A stretch of DNA of 64,000 bases from Earliella scabrosa (Eukaryota > Basidiomycota > Agaricomycetes > Polyporales > Polyporaceae). Location of the stretch: the NCBI GenBank assembly GCA_022605405.1, contig JABYQQ010000015.1, positions 310,001 to 374,000 of the forward strand, written 5' to 3'. Under the pieces are notes generated by a model. It did not search any database. It had not been told where the DNA came from and saw only the letters and a program-made list of their open reading frames with translations. Positions within the stretch are counted from its first letter, which is position 1. Each line of letters opens with the position of its first letter. The position numbers and the translations under genes were made by a program. Positions 9,159 to 21,980 of this stretch are shown here, piece after piece.

Positions 9159-11276
9159 ATGGCCTCTCGCACAACCACGGAGCATCCTTCAAACATTGCG
9201 ACCCCGCGACATAGCCATACCCAGACGGAGTCCGACCAGGCGGCATTCTTCAATGAGTCCGAGAAGGGTCGTGTGATCCCCAAGGGCGGGAGCTTTGATG
9301 TGTACGGAGAGGATGATGGCAAGGCCGACAGTGAGTTCATCGCGTCTCCGCTATCCACGAGTTGCTAACGATTGCACGAATGCATCAGTCAAGTACCGGA
9401 CCATGGTCTGGTGGAAAGCCGCTGCTCTTATGCTAGCAGAAACTGTGTCTCTTGGCGTAAGTTTTGCGGTCTACCATCCCGTTCACGAAGCTGGCCGCTG
9501 AGTCTTCGTGGATGCCCAGATCTTGTCCATTCCGTCCGTGTTCGCGAGTGTCGGGATGGTCGCAGGATGCCTCTTAGTCATTGTAAGAATATGAATAACC
9601 TCCACATATCGTCTTTACTCACCCACGATCTAGGGACTTGGTCTCATCGCTACAGCAACTGGATATGTGATCGGTGCCTTCAAGCTACGATATCCACATG
9701 TCCACAATATGGCGGACGCAGGGGAGATTCTTGCAGGACGCATCGGCCGCGAAGTTCTAGGCGCCGCACAGGTCATCTTCATCGTCTTTCTCTGCGGGAG
9801 CCATGTTCTCACCGGGCTCATCGCTTTCGACACGAGTACGTCAGTTCTCCCGTGGATATGTGTTAGCTCACTGTGGAGCATCTACGAACTGACATTCTCG
9901 CGCCTAGTCACGGACGGCGCGTCTTGCTCTGTCCTATGGGGTGCCGTTACGGCAATCGTATGCCTCATTCTGACGTTGCCCAGGACCCTCGATGGCTTAG
10001 CATACCTGAGTGTGGCCTCTTTCATATCGATCATGAGTAAGTTATAGCGTGTCTCTCTGTTCAGCTTCCACTGACATATCTTCTCAGGTGCAGTGCTCAT
10101 CACCATGATTGGCGTGGGGGTCGCTGGCCATCAGGGCAGCGTCACAGTCACCGCAAATTTGAGCTTCGCGTCCGCCTTCCTATCGGTCGCCGATATCGTG
10201 AGTAGCAGTGTGACTCTCCTTATGACCCTCACGTTCGTACTCACGGGCTTGCGACGTTAGATCTTTGCGTACGCCGGACATGTCGCGTTCTTCACATTCA
10301 TCGCAGAGATGAAGAAACCGGAAGATTTCCCCAAGGCGCTCTATGCGCTGCAAATAGCAGATACAACGCTCTATCTCATCGTCGGTGTCGTTGTCTACGC
10401 ATACACCGGTGCGGACGCCGTTTCTCCGGCCCTGGGTAACACGGGCGCGACTTTGAGGAAGATTGCGTACGGCATCGCTCTCCCAACGATTGTTATAGCC
10501 GGCGTGATCAACGGACATGTCTGCGCCAAACTCATCTTCGTCAGGATGTACGTAGTTGCCCTCAGTGGTTGCGTATGGAGACGACTGACGCAGGTTGATA
10601 GATTCCGGAGGAAAGGTCATGTCTCCAGGCACATGACGTCGCATTCATGGACAGGCTGGTTGACCTGGATCGGTATATGTACCGCTATCTGGGCGTTGGC
10701 TTTCATCATTGCCGAAGTGTGAGCACATCTGGTCTAGGTTCATGCAACGCCCTCGCTTACCACTACCACAGGATTCCATTCTTCAATGACCTTCTGGGCG
10801 TGATCAGCTCCGTGTTTGCAAGGTACGCTGCCTGCACGAGTGTTGACAATAGAGAGCTGTTCACTGACCGTGCTACAGTTGGTTCACGTATGGGATCTCG
10901 GTGCGCTTGCCTCTGAGATATATCATGATCTCCTCAGCAACTGACTAGCCGTTCTCAGGGCCTATTCTGGTTTCACCTCACACCGAGGTCAGAGCTGTGG
11001 ACGACAGGGAGGCGCAAGATGCAGACATTGTTCTGGGGAGGCATTGTCGCGGTATGTATCCTGATGGAATCTTAGATATCCTTAACTCATAGTGTCGCGC
11101 AGATGGGGGGCTTCATCATGGTTGCGGGCTTGTATGCCAGCATTTCGAGCATCATCGATGGTAAGTGGTCCTGCGTCATAGCTTAACGTACGAGTTGACC
11201 CTGCAATCGTTCTGCAGGATACCGGGAAGGAGGCTTCCCAGGACCATTCACCTGTGCAAGTCAAGCTCTAGAGTGA
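9159..11276 (+). CDS. Amino acid permease (Aa_trans/AAAP family, Mtr-like)
   Basis: This is an integral membrane transporter expected to import neutral amino acids with protons. The reading uses 13 exons with introns at 9331-9388, 9457-9519, 9583-9633, 9836-9907, 10037-10087, 10198-10260, 10548-10601, 10719-10771, 10823-10878, 10901-10958, 11052-11102 and 11161-11217. A polar N-terminal tail of about 60 residues precedes TM1 (TMVWWKAAALMLAETVSLGI, then LSIPSVFASVG), typical of the family's first unwound helix. TM segments continue through GLGLIATATGYVIGAF, AVLITMIGVGVAG, IFAYAGHVAFFTFIAEM and LPTIVIAGVINGHVCAKLIF to the last at GGFIMVAGLYASISSII. The protein ends GPFTCASQALE. All joins keep phase and no break is seen. 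Substrate specificity cannot be read from sequence. Confidence 0.88.
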
Positions 11277-11867
11277 CGTGTCTACCTGCATGTACGAAGA
11301 TAAAGTTGCGTCAACGAGCGACGCTCGAGTATGAATTCATACCACCTGTTCCGACATGTATCAATAGAACACAACATACCATGCGATAATCGTAGTCCTT
11401 GTACTCAGGGCTCTCTCCTTCCACTCACCCCGAGCGTCCGCTGCGTGATGTTGGCCAGACATGATATGTGCATCCACCGTGTGGGACCGTAGGATGCACT
11501 ACCTCCCTCCAGAGGGTTGCTCAACTCATATGCCCATGTCCTACGATGCGTGCGCAGTGAAACCAGTTCGCTCGTCAATGGTACTTCTTCTCCAGTAGCA
11601 GCCGACTAACAAAGTACATCAACAGTAGACTTGAGTACTGAGTTGTATGTAGTACTACTAAGTCTCCTTACCCGCAGACGCGCCGCCTGCGCGCGCGCGC
11701 GAGCTGTATTGACCACAGTCGGCTACTTGCCGCGCGCCGTCGCGCCCGTCTCCCATGCCAAACTTCCTCTGCTCTGCCCATATCCACCCTCACCATCTCC
11801 TACGTGGTGTACGACCCTTTACGACCCCCACGCACCTCCGACATCAACCACGGCGTCCTCCCGGAAA
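11277..11867. other. Intergenic, no gene seen
   Basis: This stretch holds the 3' flank of the permease and the upstream region of the GT8 gene. A CG-dinucleotide run (GCGCGCGCGCGAG) lies near 11690. The small ORFs here are shadows. Confidence 0.5.
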
Positions 11868-13168
11868 ATGGTCCGCAAGCATGGGCTCCGGTTTGTGGGG
11901 TTAGACCTGTACAGACCGGCGACGTGGGGCTGGTTTGTGTGGACAGTGATCATTTCCTTTGGGCTCAACGTGTTCTGGATAATCTGGATATACGTACGCG
12001 GGTACCCACCAACGGTGATGGACGATTGGGAGCAATTGTGAGTATTGTGACGTCTGCCCTACCCGGATCGTTCTTTCTCTGTGTTTCCGTCTCGTGGCGC
12101 GGAACCGAGAGCAATGTGTCTTGCTGCTTCTGGTCTATGTGGTCGCTGGGATGGCCAGGATACTGCTAGGAGTTGGCAAGGCAATATTCGCACCCTCTAC
12201 CATCCACGGAACTCTCTTATGTCACGACGGACTGACCACGTTCCAGACACAACCTTCCACTCGTCAATCAAGATGCTTTCCAAGACTCCGACCCAATACA
12301 CAACCATGGGAACTTTGTCGCTACAAGCTTCTTCACAGACGAGTTTGCGACAGCAGTCGCCGCGCTCGGCGACTCTCTAAACCGCGTCAACACGACTGCC
12401 CGCAAAATCATGCTCTACATCCCAGAGCAGGTCTCTCCACGAGGCCTATGCATCGCGTCCGCGACCGGCTTCCATCCACATCCCGTGCAGCGCATCGAAC
12501 CTCCCGGCGAGGGCAAAGGGGTCTACTACCACTTCATCGACCAGTACACGAAGCTCCGCCTCTGGGAGCTCGAGGAGGCCGGTGCACGCGGCGTCGTCTA
12601 CCTCGACGCAGACATGCTGGTCTTGCGCAACTTCGACGAGCTCTTCGGGCTCCCGTACAACTTCGCGGCGGGGTTGGACGTATACACGAACCGGAAGGGG
12701 TTCACATTCCAGTTCAACGCGGGGCTGCTTTTCCTGCGCCCGAGCGCGTCGCTCTTCCGGGACATGACGAGGCTCATCGGCACGGCGAACTACTGGCGGC
12801 ACGAAGCGGAGCAGGCGTTCCTGAACACGTTCTACGCAAAGGACGTGGTGAAGCTGCCGTACGCGTACAACGCGAACCTCGCGATCAAGGCGCGCAACGC
12901 GAAGGTGTGGGAGGGGATCAAGAAGGACATCCGCGTCATACACTACACGATGGTTAAGCCGTTCACGCGCGACAACAAGAACTATGCGCTTGTGCCGATG
13001 AACGAGCTCGAGGCGAATGCGCGGAGGCGGAGCTCCGAGTTTGGCGGGATCTTTGCGGAGGAGATGGACATTTGGGCGAGGGCATGGCACGAAACGTACG
13101 CCACATACGGGCAGAAGCTAGAGAGCTGCATGCACCTATCAAACAAGCCTGGCCACCAAGGGGCTTGA
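11868..13168 (+). CDS. Glycosyltransferase family 8 (glycogenin-like), type II membrane protein
   Basis: The protein is predicted to transfer a sugar from a nucleotide donor in the Golgi lumen. Exon 1 (11868-12037) encodes a short cytosolic tail and one membrane anchor (FVWTVIISFGLNVFWIIWIY). After an intron of about 209 bp, exon 2 (from 12247) begins HNLPLVNQDAFQDSD and carries the GT8 core: HGNFVATSFFTDEF, the DXD metal site in VVYLDADMLVLRNFDELF, and FNAGLLFLRPS. The protein is about 363 residues, usual for fungal GT8 enzymes. The first intron is unusually long for this locus and could hide a micro-exon. The acceptor (branch CTGAC, then TTCCAG) is good. Acceptor substrate unknown. Confidence 0.82.
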
Positions 13169-13742
13169 GGACCTGCCCAGGAGCTTCCACACTTATTCGA
13201 GTAGAGATGTATTCTAGCATGTCGGATGCCTCGTCTCGCCTCGTCTGGCGCGCATTGAGTGTCTTTCGAGTAATGTCTAATGGTGTTCGTGTTCTATCGC
13301 ACCTTTGGTCCACGCACCGAGTACGAGTCTTAGCAGGACCTCTCTAGCGCCGCACAACACAAGCGCCCGGACGGGCTGGTGAGCGCGTGGTTCGAGCCCT
13401 GGTCGTGCCGTCTTTCCGGTGATCCTATGAGTTAATCAGATGTTCATACTGCAACTTGAGAGTTATCAAATGATGATACATGGTCTTGCAGCCACTGCTG
13501 AGCCACCGAGATGACGAGTGAAGCCACAATGCTAGTAGAGGCTTGAGCATAGGAGGGAGTCAGAGTTAGGCGGTCTGCGCCTGTGTGGCATGAGGGTAGC
13601 CGCTACCAGTGTCTACGTAACCCTTCCCTCTACCTCCACCACTGTTCTTCCTTCCTCCCGCTATCTCCCCTGCCGTGCGGCCCTGCTTGTGTGTTCTCGA
13701 CGCTGGTTCATCCATTCCACGTCCTTAGGAGAACAACGCGCT
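13169..13742. other. Intergenic, no gene seen
   Basis: This holds the 3' flank of GT8 and the promoter region of the choline-transporter-like gene. A GGTTCGAGCCC motif near 13391 resembles a tRNA B box but has no tRNA fold around it. ORFs reaching 13590 extend the next gene upstream without conservation. Confidence 0.5.
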
Positions 13743-16460
13743 ATGGCCGCCTCCTTCGCGGCATACGCGTCTCAGTTTCTGAACAGGCAGCAGACCGGGG
13801 CATCTAGTCTGTCCTCCTCTCAGCCCCTCTTTTACTCTTTCTCAACGGACAATGGCTCTCATGCAGGCAATCCCCATGAGGCTGACCTTGACGACCTCGA
13901 CGATCCACATCTGCGCGCCAGCAACGTGAGCAGGACGACCGTTCGGAGGGTACCAGACCGAGAGGATGAGGAGGACCCATATCTCCGTCTGGACGAGGAC
14001 GATCCCGGAGTCTCTCGACAGCAGGCTGCATCGATGCCGCTGCTTGGAGTGTCAGAGGGCGACGGAGGTAAGGGATGGCTAGCCCATGCGTCTCCACTCC
14101 GTTCGCCCTCGCCGTCTCCATCCAATTCTTCGGCCGATTCTGCCAGTCCTCCCCCCGATATCCTCCACCATCACCCAGTATCCCCCCATCATGCTCGTCC
14201 ACCACAACCACCCTCATATCAGCCCGCTCCTCCACCTCGCACGACCGTAACCTTATCCCTAACAGAGTCACTACTTCCTCGAGACGGCCGCACACGACCA
14301 GTCGACGTCTTCTCCCTTCCCGATCCTCGATATGTTCCCCGCAACCGAAGGAAGTTCAACGACTCTATATGGACCACCGTTTGGTGTGCCGGTGTCAGCA
14401 TATGTGTTGTATGCTCTATCCTCATCCTCTTCTTCACCAAGTCACCATCAAGTTCATCCAAACTGTCTTACACCGCACTCCTCCATACTGTTCCCCTCCT
14501 CACTATCCTCACGTTTGTGAGCGCCGTTGTCTGTTATGTGCATGTGCTCCTCCTCCGGGTCTTCGTCAAGCCAGTAATGGTCGCTACCTCAGTATTCATT
14601 CCTGCGACCCTGCTCTTATCCGCGGTGTGGGCATTTGTCGGGAGCTTCATGTGGGACAGCAGCCAGGAACCAACATGGGGAGAGACTGTTGGGTCAGTTA
14701 TCCCTCATCTCATCTCGTGTTCCCTGCTCATTATGATGTTGTCAGATTGAGGCTCTTCTCGTTGATCCCCTTGGTGCTCGCAGTCATCACAGGACGGCGA
14801 CTATTGAACCTTCCTCGCGAGATTCATACCGCATCGTCCCTGCTCAACTTGACAACCCGTCTCTTGATGGAGAACCCCTTCCTACTCGCTATGTCCCCGG
14901 CTGTGCTTCTTGTCATGCTCTTGCTCTCCATCCCGTTCATCACTCTTGCCTTCCGCTTGCTCTTGGTTGGCTACTGGACGGACTACGACACGCCTCGCTC
15001 TGCATGGCATATTAGGGAGTGGGCACATTGGGCGATTGCTGGGACAATCATCGTTTGGCTGTGGACATGGGGAGTCGCACGCGGTCTGCTTCGGGCGACT
15101 TGCGCAGGCGTGATCGGTGCGTGGTATTTTGGAGAGTGAGTGTTCCAGCCCCCGCACATCCGTCATGAAGCGACTGACGAGCCTGAATATGTAGTCCGGC
15201 TCTTCCTCCACCTCCTCCGGCATCTACCCATACGATCCATGCGGCAATTACACGCTCTACACAGCCCTCCCTTGGCACCATCGTGCTCTCCGCCCTGATA
15301 GTAACCGCTATCCGTGCAATGGGTCTTGTCGCCATGGGTCTTCGCGCTCTTCCCGCGTATCTGCCACCTTACATGCGCATTGTGAGCGTCGGTGCAACCA
15401 TGGCGGTTGGCTACTTGGAAGCGGCCACGAACTCTTTGAGCACGTACGCGCTCATCTATACGGGTTTGACTGGGGATGCATTTTTCCCGAGTGCAAGGAG
15501 GGCTCGTGCTCTAACAGGAGCGATGGAGGATCCGGGTCTGGTCAACTACCGTAGGAGGTTCAAGACCGAGCGTAAGTGGATTCCCGATGTTCCCTCATGG
15601 CCTCCATTGACGAGATTGCACCTTCTAGCCCCGCTCACTCTGCTCACAGTGGCACCTCTGACACTGACATTCCCATTTGCTCTAATCACCTATCTTTTCG
15701 TCGCGCATACACTCGGTGCACCCGACTCGGCTTTGTCTGCGGCATTGCTTGCTGGCGGTGTCACCGCACTTGTTGGGTTGTTCTGCATAGGATTGGTCAA
15801 GGACACGTGAGTTGCTTACCTTGACTGTCTCACCTGTATATGCACTCATCACGCATAATCGTGCTAGCGCGGATACCCTGTACATCTGCTATTGTATAGA
15901 TAAGGACGTTGGCGAGCGCCGTCGAGAAGAGGTGTTTTCAGCCGTAAGTTTCTCGACTGACGTTCATGTTCTGTTGATACTGACGACAGACACAGTTCGA
16001 ATATGAGAACCGCAACAGGGCAGCACAGTCTCCTCAGCAGCATCGGCCCCAGCAGCCGTCATCTATCCTCCCTACGCACCGCGAGCGTCGCCAGCCGCTC
16101 CCCTCGTCTCCCCCACATTCCCACCAACCTCTCTTCTCTCATCCCTCACCACCCCGCCGTGACCCCACTCCTGATCCTTTCGATATCGACCACTCGCCCT
16201 CGGAACATCAGGCCTCACAGATGTACCCAGACGATCCCTACTCTCCATCGTCGTCTGCTCTGGCTTCCCAAGCCGGCATGCGCACGACGCTAGGGACTGG
16301 GTCGGCAGCATCCAAGTCACGGATGCCGTTGAGCCAACGCAGGCCGTCAGACACAATGCTTCGTTCGGGCGCGCCGGTCACTGCGCTCGCGCCCCCAATC
16401 GAGAGCGATGAGGAGGATGGCGAGAACAGTCAGTTGTTCCCAGGCAGCGACCTGTTCTAA
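13743..16460 (+). CDS. Choline transporter-like protein (CTL/SLC44, Pns1-type)
   Basis: This multi-pass plasma or vacuolar membrane protein of the CTL family has a poorly settled substrate in fungi. Introns are read at 14693-14745, 15136-15194, 15572-15628, 15807-15867 and 15944-15995. The start MAASFAAYASQFLNRQQ is followed by about 210 residues of acidic and Pro/Ser-rich disorder. About ten membrane segments follow, from SIWTTVWCAGVSICVVCSIL onward. The family core is clear: RSAWHIREWAHWAIAGTII, GDAFFPSARRARALT and DKDVGERRREEVFSAFEYEN near the end of the membrane part. A disordered C-tail of about 140 residues ends DSQLFPGSDLF-like (EDGENSQLFPGSDLF). Long charged tails are common in basidiomycete members. 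An upstream in-frame region without a better ATG supports this start. Confidence 0.87.
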
Positions 16461-16999
16461 GCGGCAACCCTAGAATGCCGCTTGTGTTTCCTGTATCGAC
16501 GGCCGTCGTGTATTGTATTGGAGGGATCCACTATGCTCGGACGAGCGAACTTCCTATACTTCATAGTACATAGGTCTGGGTGGACGTCACTGTCCAGTAT
16601 CTGCTCATTATCTTACTATATAATGATGGCTCCTCGAACGAGGGCCATGCCACCTATCCGACGATCCACCATACCGGACTACGTTCAGTCCCATACTCCT
16701 CTATCCTCCACAACACACATCCTTGACCCCCTATCTGCTGCTGCTCGCGGTTCTCATGTCCACGTTCACGTTTGTCACGTATCTAGTTCATCTTGTCATG
16801 TCGTTGAGTTGTCGTAGCATAGGTCTCTCTTGTTGACTCTTGTACATACATACATATCCACAGGCAGAACGGACTGTCAGCGTGCGAACCTGTCGTTCTC
16901 AACCCTCGGTCCAGATTGTTAGCTATGTCTGTCCACCGGAGTGGCGCGAGCATGACTGGTGATGCCGCGCGGGCGTGATGAAGTCGCCATGCTTGAACT
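16461..16999. other. Convergent 3' flanks, no gene seen
   Basis: This lies between the 3' ends of the CTL gene and the minus-strand oxidoreductase. It is AT-richer than the genes. Short ORFs only; no repeat or structured element noticed. Confidence 0.5.
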
Positions 17000-18476
17000 C
17001 TACAGTTTTGTGGGGAACGTCTGCGGTGCATCGTGCCGGATGCGGATGACGATCTTGCCAAAGTGGTCGCCCTTGTCGAGCAGCCTGAAGCCCTCGTCGG
17101 CGGACTCGAGCCCGTCGAGGACGTGCGAGACGACGGGGACGATTCTGTGCCGCGCCATGAAGTTGGTCGCGTCAATGAGGTCCTTGTGCGAGCCCATCGT
17201 GGAGCCGATGATCCGCTGGTTTTTCATCACCTCGCGCATCGTCATCGTCACCGTCGGCGCGGCGTGCCTGCAGTGCGAGAGCGCGTAAGTGTGAATGGGG
17301 GCACTGGGAACGAGACGACAGGTGGGGCTCACATGCCGAAGATGACGAGGCGGCCGCCTTGTTTGAGCAGGTTCGAGGTCTTGGCCATGATGTCGCCCCC
17401 GCCGGCGTCGATGACGGCGTCGAGCAGGGACACCCCGTCCTTCTTCATTACCTGTGCGAGCTGGGCAGGCCAGTCCTCTGCGTGCATACATGTCAGACTA
17501 TTTTGTCCACTGTTGGGGCTCGGCGTTCGGTGTGACGTACTGTCTCTGTAGCTCACGCCGCCCTTGGCCCCGAGCTCGACCGCTTTGCGAATCTTGTCCG
17601 CGCCGCCGCTCGTCACGTAGACGTTTGCGCCTTGGGCGACGCAGAGCTGGAGCGCGATGAGCGCGACGCCACCGCCTATGCCGGTGATGAGGACGCTGTC
17701 GCCCTTCTTCACCGCCCCGTTGATAATTGCTGCCCTGCGAGCACACGAGCAAATGAGATCGTCAGAAGCTTTCGCTCTGCGTCAAGGGAAGCAGGGTGGA
17801 ATATGTACCTCCAAGCAGTGACAGCACCGAGGGGCCAGGCTGCCGCGTGAATGTCGTCGACGTGGTCTGGGGTTTGGATGACCTGGTCGCGGTCGACGAC
17901 GACGTGGTGCGCAAAGGTGCCGAAATCGAACACCTTCGTGCCACCTACGACAGTGAAAAGACTGACGTTGAGCTTGTCAGCAGAGCTGCAGCCTCGGCGG
18001 AGGGTGGACACCTACGGGTGCTCGGGTGCTTCTGGGTCGCTCTCCCATCCGCGCATGGGGAGCATGAAGACGCGCTTGGAGAGCAGCGGGTCGTTCTTGT
18101 CCCCAGATGCAATGACGACGCCTGGGTACAACCGCACATAGCTGAGCGACATTGAAGGAATATAGAGCGTGGAACATACCTGCAGCGTCCGCACCTAGTG
18201 TGTGTCCAAACCCAATGCCGGGATAGAGACCCTTGCGGATCCACAACTATGCAGCACCTTCCTTGAGGTCGGTAGAAGCACACAGGATGCGAACTGGCTT
18301 ACGTCTCGGTGATTGAACCCAGCAGCATGGACCCTGACCAGGATCTGTCCGGGCTCAAGTGGTGGAATCGGCCGTTCCTCGACAACCGCGTCATGGAGAA
18401 CAGGCTTCGTCGCCCGGCTCGCCTTGCGGACGACGAGTGCGCGCGTCGTCTTGGGTATTTGCATCGCGGAAGACAT
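17000..18476 (-). CDS. Zinc-type medium-chain dehydrogenase/reductase (quinone oxidoreductase-like)
   Basis: This NAD(P)H-dependent oxidoreductase of the MDR superfamily starts at MSSAMQIPKTTRALVVRK (ATG at 18476). The GroES-like half shows PGQILVRVHAAGFNHRDV and, after an intron, LWIRKGLYPGIGFGHTLGAD. The Rossmann half shows AAIINGAVKKGDSVLITG with the nucleotide-binding GIGGGVALIALQLC. It ends with TNFMARHRIVPVVSHVLDG and GKIVIRIRHDAPQTFPTKL. About six introns fit, one of them inside GADAAG-VVIASG. The Cys/His zinc ligands of classical alcohol dehydrogenases are not evident (FNHRD replaces the first site), so it belongs with the zinc-independent or reduced-zinc branch. No frame break seen. 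Physiological substrate unknown. Confidence 0.85.
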
Positions 18477-18880
18477 GGAGGACAATCCTAGACCTTGCCA
18501 ATAGCAAGGACAATGGGTTCGGATCAGACATTGTGGGGAAGCAAGCTGGAGTTTATAAGCCGAACGTTGCGAGTCCGGATGGTGTCCGGTTCGCTCGTGC
18601 CCGTGGCCCGGTACGCGCGACTCCGACTTTCTCGGAGTGGGGTACGCGAACTGCGAACGCGCGTCGTCCAAAATAGTCAACTGTCCTAGAACCACCACCA
18701 TCCCCTCTACGTTCTGCGCCCTAGGCCCTCGCGTAGGGACCAGAAAAACACACCAGATATATCACAGCATATACCTAGCAGTAAGTAATCTTTTTCCGTA
18801 AGCAGACTAAGACGTAGACCGTCTGTGCCACCTCTACTCTCTGTTTATGTCCTTAGGGTTGCTATTGATTAGCAGCAAGG
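18477..18880. promoter_or_regulatory. Divergent promoter region, oxidoreductase / TFIIIC subunit
   Basis: A 404-bp spacer separates two divergent starts, so both promoters must lie here. Possible AT-rich core elements are GTTTATAAGCC near 18552 (closer to the minus-strand gene) and GATATATC near 18755. These are weak assignments. Confidence 0.4.
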
Positions 18881-21800
18881 ATGTCAAGAACGCTCCGAAC
18901 ACGGGCATCCCGCCCGAACTACGCTGCCATTGCGGGGCTAGGCTCAGACGAGGAAGGCGCAGGGTCGTTCTCGAGTGCCCACATAATCGAGTCCGACGCC
19001 AGCGGCAGCGAGTTTGAGCCAGACGTCGCTCCCGAACAACAAGCGCAAGACGACGCGGAAGACATGGCCTTCGACGATGAAACCGCCGAGGCCGAAAACG
19101 ACGAAAACGAGAGCGCGAGCGCAGCAGCACCCCGCCGACGCAAACGCGCCGCGCCCTCAAGAGCGAAGTCCAGCGCGCTCGATTTTGCATCAGCGAGCGT
19201 CGCCCCAAGGCGCAAGAGCGCACAACCAAAGGCCGCGAGCGCGAAGCGGGTTGTCACGCTCGTCCCCGGGCTCTCGCACCCATCGAACAGACAGCAACAT
19301 GCACTCCCGAGCCTGCACCACCGCCACCGCTCGCTGGGCATATACCGCAAAAAGGGCAAGATAGAACGGCTGGCGCAGCCCCCGGTACTGTTTGCGGAGG
19401 ACGTGACGGTACAGACGAACGCATGCGGGTCGGACCAGACGGTTTCGGACCGTGTCAACAAGTCGCTGGGGTACAACATCGGACCGGGCCCGCTATGGGA
19501 ACTCATGGAAGACAGGACGTGGTTCAAGGAGGCCTTTGGCGGGGACAAGACAAGTGAGGGAGAGCGGAGGCCCAGAGTATATGCGTCGGTCGCGCTGGGC
19601 CAATATCAACTGCTCGCTCGAGAGTGCGTCTTCAATTGTGGGTGCCGCCCAGAGAGCTGACACCTCATGGTCATGTAGAGATGCGACACCTTATCTCCCA
19701 AGCGATATCAAGGCCGCAGACGACGGGACGCTTCAGCCACCACCGCCCGTCCCGTGCTCGTTCGGGCCTTTTGGCAAGCAGACGCGCCTGGAAGTGAGCA
19801 TGTTTGATGTTGTCGAGATGTGTACGTCTGTTATGCGTACTTCTATGGTTGTGAGGCTCAAATCGAGCATTGTCGTGCAGCACGATTCTTCCCCGGCAGC
19901 AGATCGCACGTATTCAACGCGGGGGCGCCAGCATGGGGACTTGACTGGTGTCCTATCCATACCGACGATCGAGCATGTGCGTACTCACATACCTCATCGT
20001 TCGCTGGTGCGCATGCGACTCACGTGTGGACCAGTCCGTCATTACAAACAGTACATCGCTGTCGCACCCTTCCCCTCGCGGAACCACACCCCAATGATTG
20101 GCTCGAGAGTACAACGGCCGAGTCCTGCATGTGTACAAATATGGAGCTTGGGCCCCACCGACGCACAGGCAGATGCTATGGAAGTGGACGATGGTGGGCC
20201 TGACAGCGACGCGCAAGCTCAGTCGCAAGACGCAGGCGAGATGCAGTGCGAGATGGTGTTGTGCATCGACAGTGGGCCAGCGTTCGATTTGAAGTGGTGT
20301 CCGTTGCCTTCCAACGACCCGCACACGGTACGTGTGACGTATTGCTGACACACCAGGGAGAAGAATCTAATACCATCCATTTAGACGCAGAGCGGCCCTA
20401 GAAAGCTTGGAATTATCGGTGGGACGTTCGAAGACGGCTCGCTCACGTTCTACGCCGTCCCCGATCCCGCCACCATCGCAACGCCCGCGGGGCATCCGGA
20501 AGATTGCCCCATCTATGGTGAGTCGCGCTCATAGAGCGTTCAGACAAGACCAAGGCATTACTAACAAGCTTCCAGTGAAGCTCTCTGAGCCGCTCCTCCG
20601 GATCGAGCTGGAAGAAACGTGTTGCTGGTCGTTCGACTGGGCCAATAGCGAGGTCGTCGCAATAGGCTGCACCAACGGTAAATCCCTCCCACCGTCATGA
20701 AGCAGCGTGGACATAAGACGCTTCTCGACCAGGCTCGATCGCTGTCTACGACATCGCCAAGGCGCTCAGTGGGGAGCTACAGGCACGCAATCAGCGTACG
20801 TCGAACTGTAACTACGGACGCCCGATGGTGCATGCTGAACGCGAGTTTGCACTTGTGCTCCAGCCTTGCTGCCAACGCACTACTTCACAGTGCACCAATC
20901 GGCGATTCGGAGCCTTGCATGGGTGCGCGCACCCGGGTGCACTCCATCGGGCGAGGAGACGGAGGACAACCCCACCGTCATCGTGAGCGGGGGATACGAC
21001 GGCGTCGAGTGCGTCACCGACATCCGGGACATGTGCGGCAACGTCATGAACCGCACACGAGGTTCGTCATCGCTCGCTCATACCGTCATGCTGCTGCTGA
21101 CCGTGCCCGTCCTCACAATCTCCCCCCTCCTCTTGGACCTTCGCTCTGGAATGAACGTGCAGATGTGGTGACAGCGATGTGCTTCTCGCCGTACTCTGGC
21201 AGCGCGGTGACGATTGACCACGAGAACATCATCAAAGCATACTCTGTATCCCCAAGCATGCTTGGACGAGGCCACACCATCCTGGAGCCGAACGGGCCTA
21301 TCTGGGTAAGGACCGCTCTTGTCTGACCAGTCCCTGTCAGCACGACTCATCGTCCTTGACAGAGCCTCGCCGCGTCTGACCACCACCCGCAGCTCGCGAT
21401 CGGGGTGACAGACGGTTCGTGTCTGACCACGAACACGATGCGGTCCACCCGCAGAGGGGGGCTCATAGTGAGTATTGCCAACACGTGCGCCACTACCGCC
21501 GACGCTGATCGTGCCGCTCCCTCGTTCTTGGCCCGCTGACACATGCAGCCTTTCCTTGAGCATAAGATCTATCAGCTCGACTACAGCCGTGCGCTGGATG
21601 AGTACAGGATGCTGGAGCACTTCCTGCCAAAGGTAAGCTTACGCGATCATCCGCCCTCTACGAAGCCCGCTCATGCCGCGCCGTGTGCCCACACACAGGA
21701 GACGCAGAACCGCACGGCCGCGACGCGCCAGAACAAGGCGATGCCGGTGGGCACGGGCGCGTGGCCGCCAGAGGTTAGCGTGCAGCGCGTGGTGTGGAAC

Positions 21801-21980
21801 GACGGAAATGGGCTGGGGCGCGCGCCGCTGCTTGCGTCGGCGACGGGGTCTGGGCTGTGCCGAGTTGATTGGCTTCTGGGGCGATGGGGGAAGGTCCCGC
21901 CGCCGTACAACGGGGTCGAAGGCATCCGCGGCGAAACGGCGGGGATGACGTTCGAGGAGGATTCGGACGAGTCGGACTGA
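18881..21980 (+). CDS. TFIIIC subunit, WD40 type (Tfc6/Sfc6-like)
   Basis: TFIIIC recognises the B box of tRNA genes and recruits TFIIIB for RNA polymerase III. The protein starts MSRTLRTRASRPNYAAIAGL. An acidic stretch and basic patches (PRRRKRAAPSRAK) resembling AT-hook or nuclear-localisation sequence follow. The WD40 part shows HVFNAGAPAWGLDWCPIHTD, YIAVAPFPSRNHTPM, SGPAFDLKWCPLPSND, CCWSFDWANSEVVAIGCTNG, FTVHQSAIRSLAWVRAPG and TAMCFSPYSGSAVTIDHEN. It ends GMTFEEDSDESD. The Asp/Trp repeat spacing and C-terminal layout match fungal Tfc6-type subunits. About ten introns are needed. A spacer rich in DAQAQSQDAGE sits inside the propeller. The WD40 call is firm and the TFIIIC assignment is likely. 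Confidence 0.78.

Noticed and set aside
12446..13090. 214-codon minus-strand ORF opposite GT8
   Set aside because: Antisense shadow of a conserved exon with strong third-position GC.
13380..13425. tRNA-like B box (GGTTCGAGCCC)
   Set aside because: The flanking bases do not form a five-pair T stem, and there is no A box or acceptor stem at the right distance.
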